Shown one piece after another: positions 34,073-43,942 of a DNA stretch of 64,000 nucleotides. Positions within the stretch are counted from its first letter, which is position 1. Each line of letters opens with the position of its first letter. Under the pieces are notes generated by a model that saw only the letters and a program-made list of their open reading frames with translations, did not search any database and was not told the DNA's origin. Made by a program: the position numbers and the translations under genes. The stretch is from an uncultured Erysipelotrichaceae bacterium (GTDB lineage Bacteria > Bacillota_I > Bacilli_A > RFN20 > CAG-826), in assembly GCA_900314865.1 (NCBI GenBank), contig OMWW01000006.1:26153-90152 (forward strand). Direction: 5' to 3'.

Positions 34073-37000
34073 ATGATTAAAGTCAACTTGCTCGCTGTAC
34101 TATTTGCGGGAGTAGCAATGAGTGCAACCGCAGCACATGACGCTCAACCTCACCAAGCTTTGAAAGAAAGAGACACAAGAATTATTGTTGAAGTCGATCG
34201 TAGCTTGAAGAATTTGAGTAAAGAAGGCATTGATAACACTCAAAATATTGTCTTAAACCGTATTAAGAGTAATGTCACAAGTAACATTGAAGTTATCTCT
34301 CGTTATTCTTACTTAAACAACGCCTTTGCGATTTCCGTTAATGATGATTATGTTGAGCAAATCAAATCATTACCAGGTGTTAAGAGTGTGACATATGATA
34401 AAGTCCACTTTAAAACCTATAGTGTTCCTACTGAAGGTGATTACGCGACTGGCTCCATGTATGAAGCTATGGATACTGATGGAGACCATTCTGGAGACAT
34501 CTATGGTGGCGAGGAAAACGTTTCCGCGACAACCATGAATAAACCAGAAGACACCAACGATGGTGAAGGAACAGTCGTCGCTATCCTTGATAACGAATTC
34601 TATCTCCGTACCGAACACAAAGAAGACGGCACAACCGTTCCAACATGGTATCACGAAGTTTATACCGAACTTCCTGAAGGCACCAATGTGAAATGGAAAA
34701 CACGTCCTGATATTTCTGAAACATTTGCAGTTACTGATAGTAGAGTCAGAAATAAGATTAACGACAATCTTGGTAAAGAAGGTTCCTTGTACTTAAATAA
34801 CAAAGTTCCTTATTACTTCGATTACGGTGGAGAAAGTAAACCAGATTCTCGTGGTAAGTTCTATGAAGACTTCGATGTCTCTAGTGAAATTACTTTCCAT
34901 GGTAGCCACGTTTCTTCAATTACCGCTGCTAATGCCGAACATTACAAAGGCATTGCTCCAAAAGCTCAATTAGCGTTGATGAAAGTCTTCACTAACTTAG
35001 AAGCTGATGAAATTGAAAAGAAATTAGGCTTAGGCGATTCTACTGGTGCTTATGACATCCCATTATTAAACGCTCTTGAAGACTGTATGGCCTTAGGAGT
35101 TGATGGAATTAACATGTCCTTAGGTAGTGATCTTAACGACTTCGATTTAGATTCAATTACTTTAAAGACACTTCAAAATCTCTCGAATGCAGGTATTTTG
35201 ACTTCCATCTCTGCTGGTAACGCTGGTAAAACATCTTATGCGTTTGCTGGTCCATATGGTAACTGGACAACCGATATGGTGGAAACTGGTATCTTAGGTA
35301 GTTATGCCAATAACCACAACTCCACATCTGTCGCGTCCTCTCACGCTTTAAAGAGTTACTACACAACCGCATTCAGATTCTCCGATAGATTAGTCGCTTA
35401 TGAAGATCAAATCTTAACTGAAGGATTCTATGCTGGTTCATACACCAAAGAATACAAACTCGAAGATTTAATTACTGAAGAAAAACCAACCATCGATTAC
35501 GTTTATTTTGATGGATTTGGTGTTGCTGGTGACTATACCGAAAGTGTTGATGGCAAAATCGTCGTCGTCAACCGTGGTCAAACCAGTTTCTCTGATAAAT
35601 TAGAACAAGCTAGTGGTCATGGTGCAATAGGTCTTGTCATTATCAATAACGACCCAACCAGCACTGACTTCAACTTCCATATTTCTTTAGGTGAAATCAC
35701 TGATCCAGGTATGCCAATTGCCTTATGTTTGTTCTCTGACAAGCAATACTTCAAACAAAATGCACATGGTACCTTAACCAAAGATAACTTCTTAGGTGAT
35801 GATCACGTTCAAGATAATGTTAGAGCCGGTACCTTATCTACTTACTCCTCTGATGGTGCGACATTCGACTTAGATCTCAAACCAGACATCACCGCTCCTG
35901 GTGATAGCATTAGAGGTGCATGTCCTCCACAAACCAAAGAAGATAAGTTAGAAAGACCAACTTGGTCCTATACATTTATCTCTGGTACTTCTATGAGTGC
36001 TCCTAACTACGCTGGTGTTCAAGCCTTAATGCTCTCTAAAGAAACAAAGAGCTTCTATGGTGAAAACGCTGAAGTTAAGACTTTAGAAGATATCAATAAA
36101 TACAAATCCACAATCGATATGAGAGTTGCCTCTACCGCAAATCCTCTTAACGATTATGAATATGATCCAGAATATTTCGAACTTAATGCTCCAAATACTC
36201 TTGATCCACTTGATCCAGCTAATGACGCCTATAAACTCTATAGAGTCTCCTCACCTCGTATTCAAGGCGCAGGCTTAGTTGACATCGATAGCGCTTATAA
36301 CACTAAAGTCTACTTAAGTGGTTATGATTCCAACGTTGAAGGTCACTCCATCAACAGAACCAAGATCAATTTAAGAAACAATAGTGAAATCAATAGTGGT
36401 ATTGTTCACCTTGAATTTGACGCTCATAACGAAGATAGCATCGCTCACTCATATAACGTTAGCTACTCTATCCTTAGACCAGCCGTCAAATATAGCAACG
36501 AATTCGTTTCTAGTGAATATAACGTCTTAGATGAAATTGATTCCCTTGAAGCCTTCACTGGTTTCAAATCTTGGAAACAAGATATTATTCCAGATCAATC
36601 CGAACAAGGTTATCACGTTGACAATTACCTCTACACTGTTCCTGGTAATGTCAAAGACAACGATGTATTCAAGATTTCTAAAGATATTGAATACTACGCT
36701 AACGAAGCCGACTTACCAACCTATAATCCAGAAACAGGTAAACTTGAAGGCGGTACAAAGACCTTATGGAAAGCTGGAAATTATGTCTATGATTCCTCAA
36801 TCAACTCCATACAAAAGTGGAGAGTGTTAGACAAATATCCATATCAATCCACTCAAGATACAATTATTGATACTGTTGACTTTGGCACTGTTGTTGTTGA
36901 AGCTAACGGAAGCACACATATCGATTTAGGTGCACATCAATTAAGTTCTACTGTCTTAGATGAAATCAATGAGTTCTTCGAATATGGCACATATTTAGAA

Positions 37001-38398
37001 GGATTTGTCACCATGACAGAAACTACTGATATTGAAAAGAAAATCGACTTAAGTATCCCATGGATGGGATTCTACGCTGGCGAAGGCCGTGATTATGGCG
37101 ATGCTCCAGTCGTGGAACCATTCGACTTCGATAAAGAAGAAGGAAAGATTTATCCATCTGATTTAATCAATGATATCTCCTCCTCCTTAATGGGTAAGGG
37201 TAACGCTGACTTTGGTTCAACCATGGTTAGTGCCTATGTTGAAGAAGGCAAAGAATTCAACTTTGATCTCGTTCTTGATAACGATAACAACTTGAATAAC
37301 ATGGCCAAGAATTCTCCAACTATCAACCCAATGGGTGAATACACAGTTACTAACGAAGATGGCTCAACCGAAACTAAGAAAGACGGTGACCACTTATACG
37401 CTGGTAACCCATATTACAGTAACACTATCGTCTTACAACAATACGTGATGCGTTCTGTTATGGATAACTACTTCACCATTACCAATAAGGAAACTGGTCA
37501 AGTCTATTGTAAGAGTGTTCTCTTAGATTCTATCTATGATAGATACTATGGTAGCGCTTCACAAATGGGCAAATATCCATTATTCAAGTCACATGTTGAT
37601 CAATCCTTCATGTCCGGCGGTGTTATGGCCCATAGAGCGTACGCAATTATACCTCTATATAATCCAAATAATGGTGTAGCCTTCCCAAGTGGCGATTACG
37701 AACTCAAGTTCAATTATCAATTAGCCGCTAACGAAGAATGGGTTTCTAAATCTTGCACACTCCACATTGATAGTGAATCACCAATGGTGAGCACCATCTC
37801 TAGTGGTGATGAAGTTTCCATCAAGATTAAAGATGCAAACTTAGAAAGCGTCGCAATGGGTGGTAAAGTTCAAAAATTCGAATACAACTCTGATGGTGAA
37901 GCCGTTGTTAAGCTCAAGAAGAATGAACTCAAAGACTTAATCAACGACAACTTCAACGAAGACTTCGAATGTGGTCGTTTATTCGTCACTATGACTGATA
38001 AAGCCTATGGCAAGAACAATGCAATTATTAAGTTCCAAGCCAAAGCTGGAGCGGTCTATGATGAAGACTTCAACCCAATCGTTGACTATTTCTACAACAA
38101 TTACACAATCGTACAAGCTCGCTCCCTCAAATTCTCATACGACTTTGAAGTCGTGAACAACATGGTCCACATGGTGGAAGTTGACGAGTACGGTAATGTT
38201 AATCCAATAAGTATTGACGAGCACTTATACATTCATCAAAGTAGCGATGAACCATACACATACACAGTTACATCTGGTGGTTGTGGTGGTAACGTCTCTA
38301 CAACAAGCATCGTCCTTACTGCCTTATCAAGCACATTTATCCTCTTACTTGCGGCAGTTATGATTAAAAACAAAAAGAAAAGATTTGGAGGTAAATAA
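34073..38398 (+). CDS. cell-surface subtilisin-like (S8) protease, lactocepin-like
   Basis: 1441 residues from the ATG at 34073, eight bases after AAAGGAGG; an earlier frame start would bury the signal. Order: short signal peptide (about 1-20), inhibitor-type propeptide (about 38-112), and S8 catalytic domain with Asp173 (AILDNEF, without the usual Ser/Thr-Gly), His276 (HGSHVSS) and Ser640 (GTSMSAP). A PA-like domain is inserted at about 473-540 (KIVVVNRGQTSF). Fibronectin-like regions follow. The C-terminus has GGCGG (Cys1404), a membrane helix and a basic tail, not LPxTG. It probably degrades extracellular proteins; an OppA-type lipoprotein gene starts two bases after its stop, linking it to peptide import. 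Confidence 0.9.
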   Translation: MIKVNLLAVLFAGVAMSATAAHDAQPHQALKERDTRIIVEVDRSLKNLSKEGIDNTQNIVLNRIKSNVTSNIEVISRYSYLNNAFAISVNDDYVEQIKSLPGVKSVTYDKVHFKTYSVPTEGDYATGSMYEAMDTDGDHSGDIYGGEENVSATTMNKPEDTNDGEGTVVAILDNEFYLRTEHKEDGTTVPTWYHEVYTELPEGTNVKWKTRPDISETFAVTDSRVRNKINDNLGKEGSLYLNNKVPYYFDYGGESKPDSRGKFYEDFDVSSEITFHGSHVSSITAANAEHYKGIAPKAQLALMKVFTNLEADEIEKKLGLGDSTGAYDIPLLNALEDCMALGVDGINMSLGSDLNDFDLDSITLKTLQNLSNAGILTSISAGNAGKTSYAFAGPYGNWTTDMVETGILGSYANNHNSTSVASSHALKSYYTTAFRFSDRLVAYEDQILTEGFYAGSYTKEYKLEDLITEEKPTIDYVYFDGFGVAGDYTESVDGKIVVVNRGQTSFSDKLEQASGHGAIGLVIINNDPTSTDFNFHISLGEITDPGMPIALCLFSDKQYFKQNAHGTLTKDNFLGDDHVQDNVRAGTLSTYSSDGATFDLDLKPDITAPGDSIRGACPPQTKEDKLERPTWSYTFISGTSMSAPNYAGVQALMLSKETKSFYGENAEVKTLEDINKYKSTIDMRVASTANPLNDYEYDPEYFELNAPNTLDPLDPANDAYKLYRVSSPRIQGAGLVDIDSAYNTKVYLSGYDSNVEGHSINRTKINLRNNSEINSGIVHLEFDAHNEDSIAHSYNVSYSILRPAVKYSNEFVSSEYNVLDEIDSLEAFTGFKSWKQDIIPDQSEQGYHVDNYLYTVPGNVKDNDVFKISKDIEYYANEADLPTYNPETGKLEGGTKTLWKAGNYVYDSSINSIQKWRVLDKYPYQSTQDTIIDTVDFGTVVVEANGSTHIDLGAHQLSSTVLDEINEFFEYGTYLEGFVTMTETTDIEKKIDLSIPWMGFYAGEGRDYGDAPVVEPFDFDKEEGKIYPSDLINDISSSLMGKGNADFGSTMVSAYVEEGKEFNFDLVLDNDNNLNNMAKNSPTINPMGEYTVTNEDGSTETKKDGDHLYAGNPYYSNTIVLQQYVMRSVMDNYFTITNKETGQVYCKSVLLDSIYDRYYGSASQMGKYPLFKSHVDQSFMSGGVMAHRAYAIIPLYNPNNGVAFPSGDYELKFNYQLAANEEWVSKSCTLHIDSESPMVSTISSGDEVSIKIKDANLESVAMGGKVQKFEYNSDGEAVVKLKKNELKDLINDNFNEDFECGRLFVTMTDKAYGKNNAIIKFQAKAGAVYDEDFNPIVDYFYNNYTIVQARSLKFSYDFEVVNNMVHMVEVDEYGNVNPISIDEHLYIHQSSDEPYTYTVTSGGCGGNVSTTSIVLTALSSTFILLLAAVMIKNKKKRFGGK

Positions 38399-38400
38399 TA

Positions 38401-41400
38401 ATGAAAAAAGGTTTTAAATACTTATTATTCCTTGGTAGCGCTTTAGTCCTTACCACAACTGCTTGTGGTAGCGACAATAGCGGTGGCGACACTCCTGTTG
38501 CCCCTATTACCTTCTCTTTCACTTTGAAACTTGAGAAAAAAGGTTCTAGCATCAACAAACTCTTCGTTGGTGATGAAGATACCTTAGTTCCAGTTCCAAC
38601 TATCTTAGATGAAGGTAGAGTTTATGAATTCTCTTCCAATAACACCGCTATCGTTATCGATAAAGATACCGGTAAATTCAAAGTTATGAGTGTTCCAACT
38701 GGTTCAACCAAAGTTGTCACCTTAACTGCGAAAGAGAAAAAGAGTGGCAAATCTGCTCGTTTAAGATTCTCCATTGAAGAAGCTTCTCCAAGTGCTAACG
38801 GTGGTAGAGATTACTCCACCAGCGTGAAAGAAAAGACCGATATCATCGGTAAACTTGAAGAATACGCAATGAAGAACTTCTTAACTGGTATGCCAATCTT
38901 CGAAAATGGTGGTTGGGTGAGATACGCTGACCGTGTCAAACTCGGTACTACTGACTACATTCCAGGTTATGGATTTGGTTTACTCAGAGAAGGTAAATTA
39001 ACCGCTACAAATACTAAGGTTGCGGCTAAATATGGCGATTATTTACTTAACGCTATGTCTGAAGACCCAGCAACCATCAATGCTTGGCAAGCTCAAGGTA
39101 GCCAAGTCATGGATCTTAATGGTTACATTACTTCTTCATTCTGGGGCACAAAATTAAATGCCACCAAGACAGACTACGAATGGTATCCAATTTTAGCTTT
39201 AAATGATGATCCAATCGCAATCTATGACCAACCTAACGCTTTAGGTAACTACAAGACCTGGCGTGTCTATCTCCGTACTGGTGAAGACAAAAATGGTAGC
39301 TTAATTGCTCCTAAAGATGGTGGTATCTACTATAGATCCTCCCTTGATAATGGTTTCAACAATAGACCAATTAGAGCAGAAGACTACTTATTTACCTTTA
39401 AATTATTATTACAAGGTAGAACCGCGCTTCTCCGTGGTACTGAACTCGCCACTGATACTTCTTATGGATTTAGAGGTGGTAGCCAATTCAACAAACAATC
39501 CAAGAACTGGTCTCCAGCAGAAATTACTGCTAAATTCAAAGAATGGATGGATAACGGTAAACTTGGTATCAAACTCGATTGGGACACTAATGAATCCAGT
39601 CAATTTAAAAACAAACCATATATCGATTTCACATTTATCAACGCAATCGATGAATTTACCGCTAAATACACATTAGCGAGTAACTTATACTCACCATTAC
39701 CACAAGCGTTCTTAGAAACTATTGATTCTGATTACACTGCTGCTGGTAAGAAATACGGAACCATTTCTGGTTCTTCTATCCAAGCTCACGTCTTAGGTGT
39801 TGGTCCATATTACTTAGATGAATGGAACAACAAGACCAGTGAAATTCTCTTCTTGAGAAACAATGACTGGTATGAAGTTAATGCGACTACATATCAAATT
39901 CCTGGCATTTACATTTCCGTCGTTGGAAGTGACGCCGAAGCTCAATTCAATACCTTTAATACTGGTGTTCTTGATAGCACAGGCTTCCCAAAATCCCAGA
40001 TTGATAAAGCTGGTAGTGGTAACGACTATCAAACCGTTGGTAGTTCTACCTTCAAACTCAACATTAACTCATGTACCGATACAAGATGGCACGAACTCTT
40101 TGGTCCTAACGGAAAAGTTAAGAGAACTGATGATCGTGTTATCAAGCCATGGATGAGTAACAAAAACTTCTTAAACGGATTATTCTGGTCTTTAGACAGA
40201 AATAAATTCGCAACAGATAGAGGTGTTCAACCATCAGTTAACTACTTTGCTGATACATATTTGAGCAATCCTCAAACTAAAGATCCTGCAGAAATCAAAG
40301 TCTATAACTACACCCCACAACACGAAGCTGCTTTACGTTCATTTGGTATTGATCCAGATGATGGCAAATATGGCTATGACTTAGGTGTTGCTAAAGATTA
40401 CTTTGAAGCAGGCACACTTGAAATGATTAGAAGTGGCGATATCGAAGCTGGTACTTCATCTAATCCAACCACAATTGAAATTGAAGTTTGGTGGATGGCC
40501 CAATCTGATAAAACCGAATACGGCACTGACGTTGCTTACTATTTCGAAAAAGCATTTAACGATGCTTGTAGGAAACACGGTGTTATCTTACACGTCGAAA
40601 ATAAAGCTGTTACCCTTTGGGAAGAAGTTTACGACAAACACTTACAAGTCGGTGACTTTGACCTCGGCTTTGGTGCAATTAGTGGTAACACCTTAAATCC
40701 TCTTAACTTCTTAGAAGTTCTTAAGAGTGACAACTCCTCTGGATTCACCCTTAACTGGGGCGCTGATACTGGTGTTGTCGATGACAAACAACCAATCGAA
40801 TACGATGGCGAAAAATGGTCCTATGACGCCTTATGGGCGGCTGGAGACCACGGCACCATCGTTAAAGAAGGTGTTGAAACTAAACCAGTTGATTCTTCTT
40901 ACTTACTCCCACCAACCAGTGATGAAGCTGGTTTGAGCCCATTAACTGGTGGAGATCTCCGTAATGGTGGCTATGTCCGTATTAAGATTAACTTTGCTAA
41001 CGTCCCAGATTTAGTTACAGACGTTAACAAGATTTCATTAAGTGTCCTCGGTTCTGAAGGCCTTGAAATCACTGGTGAAGATATTAAGAAAGTCTTTGAT
41101 GATAATGGAAGAATCGTTGAAATTTACTTCCGTGTCGATAAAGAAATCGCTGAGCAATTCAACGATGATATCGCAGCCACTGATACATGGAAAGCTTTAA
41201 TCAAAGCTCTTGATGACAAATATGCTGATAAACCAGAAGATCCTACCTATAAAAAAGAAAGAGACGCCTTATTACACTCCTTCACCAAAGATAATTATGG
41301 TATGACTTGGTCTATCGACTTGTATTACACATTCTCCATTGCTGGCGGCGATGCGATTGAAAACTTCGTCTACGTTGACGCTAGTGCTAGCGATGTTGAA

Positions 41401-41439
41401 CCTAGCGGCAAACTTAATTCTTATCGTTTACATAGATAA
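38401..41439 (+). CDS. oppA: OppA-like peptide-binding lipoprotein with N-terminal Ig-like domain
   Basis: 1012 residues, well above the usual 550-600. The signal peptide ends in a lipobox (TTTACGS, Cys22). An Ig-like segment follows (about residues 37-130; FSSNNTAIVIDKDTGKF). The family-5 solute-binding part starts near residue 150 and includes YLFTFKLLLQGR and RNNDWYEV, with late segments KHLQVGDFDLGF and NPLNFLEVLKS. It would capture oligopeptides released by the upstream protease and hand them to OppBC. GGAGGTAAATAATA overlaps the previous gene's end. A further acidic region of about 250 residues before the C-terminus has no parallel I recognise. Confidence 0.85.
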   Translation: MKKGFKYLLFLGSALVLTTTACGSDNSGGDTPVAPITFSFTLKLEKKGSSINKLFVGDEDTLVPVPTILDEGRVYEFSSNNTAIVIDKDTGKFKVMSVPTGSTKVVTLTAKEKKSGKSARLRFSIEEASPSANGGRDYSTSVKEKTDIIGKLEEYAMKNFLTGMPIFENGGWVRYADRVKLGTTDYIPGYGFGLLREGKLTATNTKVAAKYGDYLLNAMSEDPATINAWQAQGSQVMDLNGYITSSFWGTKLNATKTDYEWYPILALNDDPIAIYDQPNALGNYKTWRVYLRTGEDKNGSLIAPKDGGIYYRSSLDNGFNNRPIRAEDYLFTFKLLLQGRTALLRGTELATDTSYGFRGGSQFNKQSKNWSPAEITAKFKEWMDNGKLGIKLDWDTNESSQFKNKPYIDFTFINAIDEFTAKYTLASNLYSPLPQAFLETIDSDYTAAGKKYGTISGSSIQAHVLGVGPYYLDEWNNKTSEILFLRNNDWYEVNATTYQIPGIYISVVGSDAEAQFNTFNTGVLDSTGFPKSQIDKAGSGNDYQTVGSSTFKLNINSCTDTRWHELFGPNGKVKRTDDRVIKPWMSNKNFLNGLFWSLDRNKFATDRGVQPSVNYFADTYLSNPQTKDPAEIKVYNYTPQHEAALRSFGIDPDDGKYGYDLGVAKDYFEAGTLEMIRSGDIEAGTSSNPTTIEIEVWWMAQSDKTEYGTDVAYYFEKAFNDACRKHGVILHVENKAVTLWEEVYDKHLQVGDFDLGFGAISGNTLNPLNFLEVLKSDNSSGFTLNWGADTGVVDDKQPIEYDGEKWSYDALWAAGDHGTIVKEGVETKPVDSSYLLPPTSDEAGLSPLTGGDLRNGGYVRIKINFANVPDLVTDVNKISLSVLGSEGLEITGEDIKKVFDDNGRIVEIYFRVDKEIAEQFNDDIAATDTWKALIKALDDKYADKPEDPTYKKERDALLHSFTKDNYGMTWSIDLYYTFSIAGGDAIENFVYVDASASDVEPSGKLNSYRLHR

Positions 41440-41458
41440 GTAGAAAGGAGTTTATATT

Positions 41459-42712
41459 ATGAAAAAAGCATTCCTTTCACTATTAGGTTTAACTGGAGTT
41501 CTCGCATTAGCAGGCTGTGGTGCTACCGAGGAAACAATTCATGTTCCTGGTAAACCAGAAGTCCCTGTTAAAATCGACGCCAAAAGTATCGATACCGACA
41601 AAGAACGCTTTATTCTTGGTCCTGGTGAATCTGAATCTATTCTTGCTTACGTCACTCCGCTTCTTGCAACTGGCCAAGGTTTGAAATTCGAAACTGGTAA
41701 TCCTGATGTCGCTTATTACGACCCAGAAGATATGCGAATTCACGCTGTTAATGAAGGAAGCACTGCCTTAACTATTTCTTCTTTAAGTAATGAAGAAGTA
41801 TGCAAGGTTATTCCAGTTCTTGTTGAACCAGTGATTAAAGATGTCAAATTTAATGATCCTTTAAATACTGCTGTTTCTTTAACAAGAAAATTAAAGAATT
41901 ACCAAGACGCGAAGATGCAAAACTATAACAAGATTATTCAAAAGAAAACTAAGGGTTATTATATCACCCTTAAGAATGGTGAACTTTATCGTTACACCAA
42001 GATGAGTAATGTCTTTACTGTTTCTGTTGATGATGCTTTATTCTCATTGTCACAACAATTTGAGACCAAATCTCTTGGTGACGACTATTCCAATATTTCT
42101 AAAGTTGAATATACCTTTGTAGTTTATGATGATTACACAAACGCGATATTCAAAAGAAATGACAATATTGCTAACCGTTTCCAAGAATTAAAAACAGGTG
42201 AATATATTGGTGTTTATTCTAGATATGAAGTCCTTGGCAAGATCTTAGGCGCTTTCTTCACTAGAGGAAGCTCCATTATGACTGATGTTGTTGATGAAAT
42301 TCTTAATCAAAGTTATCTCAATGGTGGAGATGATTTTAAAGAATATAGAACCAATAATTCATTTACAAATAAGTTCTATGGCACTTATGAAGATGAAGAA
42401 AAAACTTATGTTGATTCATTAACCTATTCTTCATACCGTGAAGGTAGCTTTGGAACTGTCGGTGCAGATGAAGAAAGTACATTCGAAGTTCCTGCTGGTT
42501 CACCTATTAAAGGATATGAACATTTAGTCCATTCCTGGGTAGATGGATACTACGCAAAAGAACTCACTGATATCTGCTATAATTTCTACGTTGGTGACGA
42601 TATCTACTCATATATTGTTTATCATGAAGACACATATGACAATTCTTTGAGCCGTGTCGATAATCCAAATAAAGAAGAATATAACAGAGTTTATTCCCTT
42701 AGTGATTTATAA
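41459..42712 (+). CDS. lipoprotein of the peptide-uptake locus, unknown function
   Basis: 417 residues, ATG 41459 behind GAAAGGAG. Signal peptide with lipobox (LALAGCGA, Cys20). Residues 40-130 form an Ig-like module (FILGPGESESILAYVTP, FETGNPDVAYYDPEDM), like the one in the OppA-type neighbour. The remaining ~280 residues are mixed and unrecognised, with many tyrosines. It lies between OppA and the terminator before oppB, so it may be an accessory binding or assembly protein of the Opp system. That role is inference. Confidence 0.7.
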   Translation: MKKAFLSLLGLTGVLALAGCGATEETIHVPGKPEVPVKIDAKSIDTDKERFILGPGESESILAYVTPLLATGQGLKFETGNPDVAYYDPEDMRIHAVNEGSTALTISSLSNEEVCKVIPVLVEPVIKDVKFNDPLNTAVSLTRKLKNYQDAKMQNYNKIIQKKTKGYYITLKNGELYRYTKMSNVFTVSVDDALFSLSQQFETKSLGDDYSNISKVEYTFVVYDDYTNAIFKRNDNIANRFQELKTGEYIGVYSRYEVLGKILGAFFTRGSSIMTDVVDEILNQSYLNGGDDFKEYRTNNSFTNKFYGTYEDEEKTYVDSLTYSSYREGSFGTVGADEESTFEVPAGSPIKGYEHLVHSWVDGYYAKELTDICYNFYVGDDIYSYIVYHEDTYDNSLSRVDNPNKEEYNRVYSLSDL

Positions 42713-42739
42713 TATTGAAACATTCAAAATTATAAAACT

Positions 42740-42768
42740 GACACCTCGAAATTCGGGGTGTCTTTTTT
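42740..42768 (+). terminator. terminator after the protease-OppA-lipoprotein genes
   Basis: GACACCTCGAA and TTCGGGGTGTC form a ten-pair stem with one G-T pair and a small loop, followed by a seven-T run. It ends the first transcript before the oppBCDF promoter. Confidence 0.9.
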
Positions 42769-42824
42769 ATACTACAAATATGTGAATTTACTTGGATTAT
42801 AAATCAAGTATTTATAATGTGTGC

Positions 42825-42853
42825 TTGAATAGATATATTGACTAATATATAAT
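42825..42853 (+). promoter_or_regulatory. promoter of oppBCDF
   Basis: TTGAAT (42825-42830) and TATAAT (42848-42853) are 17 bases apart. AGGAAGAAGGA lies just before the oppB ATG (42902). Confidence 0.7.
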
Positions 42854-42901
42854 AGACAAACAGTTTGTTTATAAAACAAAATGGGAAAGGAAGAAGGATA
42901 A

Positions 42902-43942
42902 ATGTTAAAGTATTCAATTAAAAGAGTTATCTTGGCCTTGATTACCGCGTTTATTATTTTATCCCTCACGTTCTTACTCGTCAGGTCGCTTCCAATTTCC
43001 GCTGCTGCGGCAGGTAGTAAAGAAAACGTTATTCGTGCTTTTATGCTGCAACAACAAGAATTTGGATATGTGCAATTTTATAGCACGCCGCAATCTGATT
43101 TAGGTAAGTTAATCGTGGAGTTCCACGGTTATGATGGTGATGAATATGTTTACGCTAAACCAATCATTGAACAATATTTCTCTTGGCTTAAAAACATCTT
43201 CACTAAATTTGACTGGGGTATTTCGATCTCGATTGAGCCAGAAAGTACCGCTCTTGAAATCATCGCTCGTAAATTACCAACCTCAATGTATATCAATATC
43301 GTTGCGGTTGTCGTATCAGTACCATTAGGTATTGCTTTAGGTATTTTAGCGGGCTTAAAGAAAAACACATGGGTTGACCATTTAATTTCCACCCTTGTTA
43401 TGATTTTCATTTCCATCCCATCTTTCGTTGTCATCTCATTCCTGATGTACATCTTCTGTTTTAAAAACAACCTGTTACCACCTAAGTGGCCTAGCCCTGC
43501 AGACACCTTGCAGAATAGGGTCTTAGGTTATGTTATCCCGGTTATGGCCTTATCATTTGGAAGTATTTGTGGCTACACTCGTTTCGTAAGAGCGGAACTC
43601 TGTGAAGTTATGTCTTCCGAATACCTCTTACTTGCTAGAACTAAAGGCTTAACCAAAAATCAAGCAATCACTAGACACGCGCTTAAAAATGCGTTCGTCC
43701 CAATCTTGCCAAGTATTCTTGCGGAATTCATTGGTATCTTTGGTGGTTCTATGATTCTTGAAAAATTATATTCTATCCCAGGTATTGGTAACCTCTATAT
43801 TCAGGCTATCAACACCAAAGACTATAACGTGTTAATGGTTGATATGGCGATTTTCGTGACTGTTGGCTTACTCGCTGGTATTATCCTTGACTTGTCTTAC
43901 GGCTTCATTGATCCTCGTATTAGAATGGGAGAAAAGAGATAA
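42902..43942 (+). CDS. oppB: oligopeptide ABC transporter permease OppB
   Basis: 346 residues, close to family length. Six hydrophobic helices; the N-terminal block (SIKRVILALITAFIILSLTF) and the C-terminal EAA-type loop (YLLLARTKGLTKNQAITRHA, then LKNAFVPILP) are typical of OppB/DppB permeases. The ~90-residue external loop after helix 1 (residues 35-125) is normal. First gene of the operon; the oppC ATG overlaps its stop (TAATG). Confidence 0.95.
   Translation: MLKYSIKRVILALITAFIILSLTFLLVRSLPISAAAAGSKENVIRAFMLQQQEFGYVQFYSTPQSDLGKLIVEFHGYDGDEYVYAKPIIEQYFSWLKNIFTKFDWGISISIEPESTALEIIARKLPTSMYINIVAVVVSVPLGIALGILAGLKKNTWVDHLISTLVMIFISIPSFVVISFLMYIFCFKNNLLPPKWPSPADTLQNRVLGYVIPVMALSFGSICGYTRFVRAELCEVMSSEYLLLARTKGLTKNQAITRHALKNAFVPILPSILAEFIGIFGGSMILEKLYSIPGIGNLYIQAINTKDYNVLMVDMAIFVTVGLLAGIILDLSYGFIDPRIRMGEKR

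Noticed and set aside
39305..40936. Alternative-frame ORFs inside the OppA-type gene
   Set aside because: They are shadows of a well-supported lipoprotein gene and lack ribosome-binding sites and recognisable domains.
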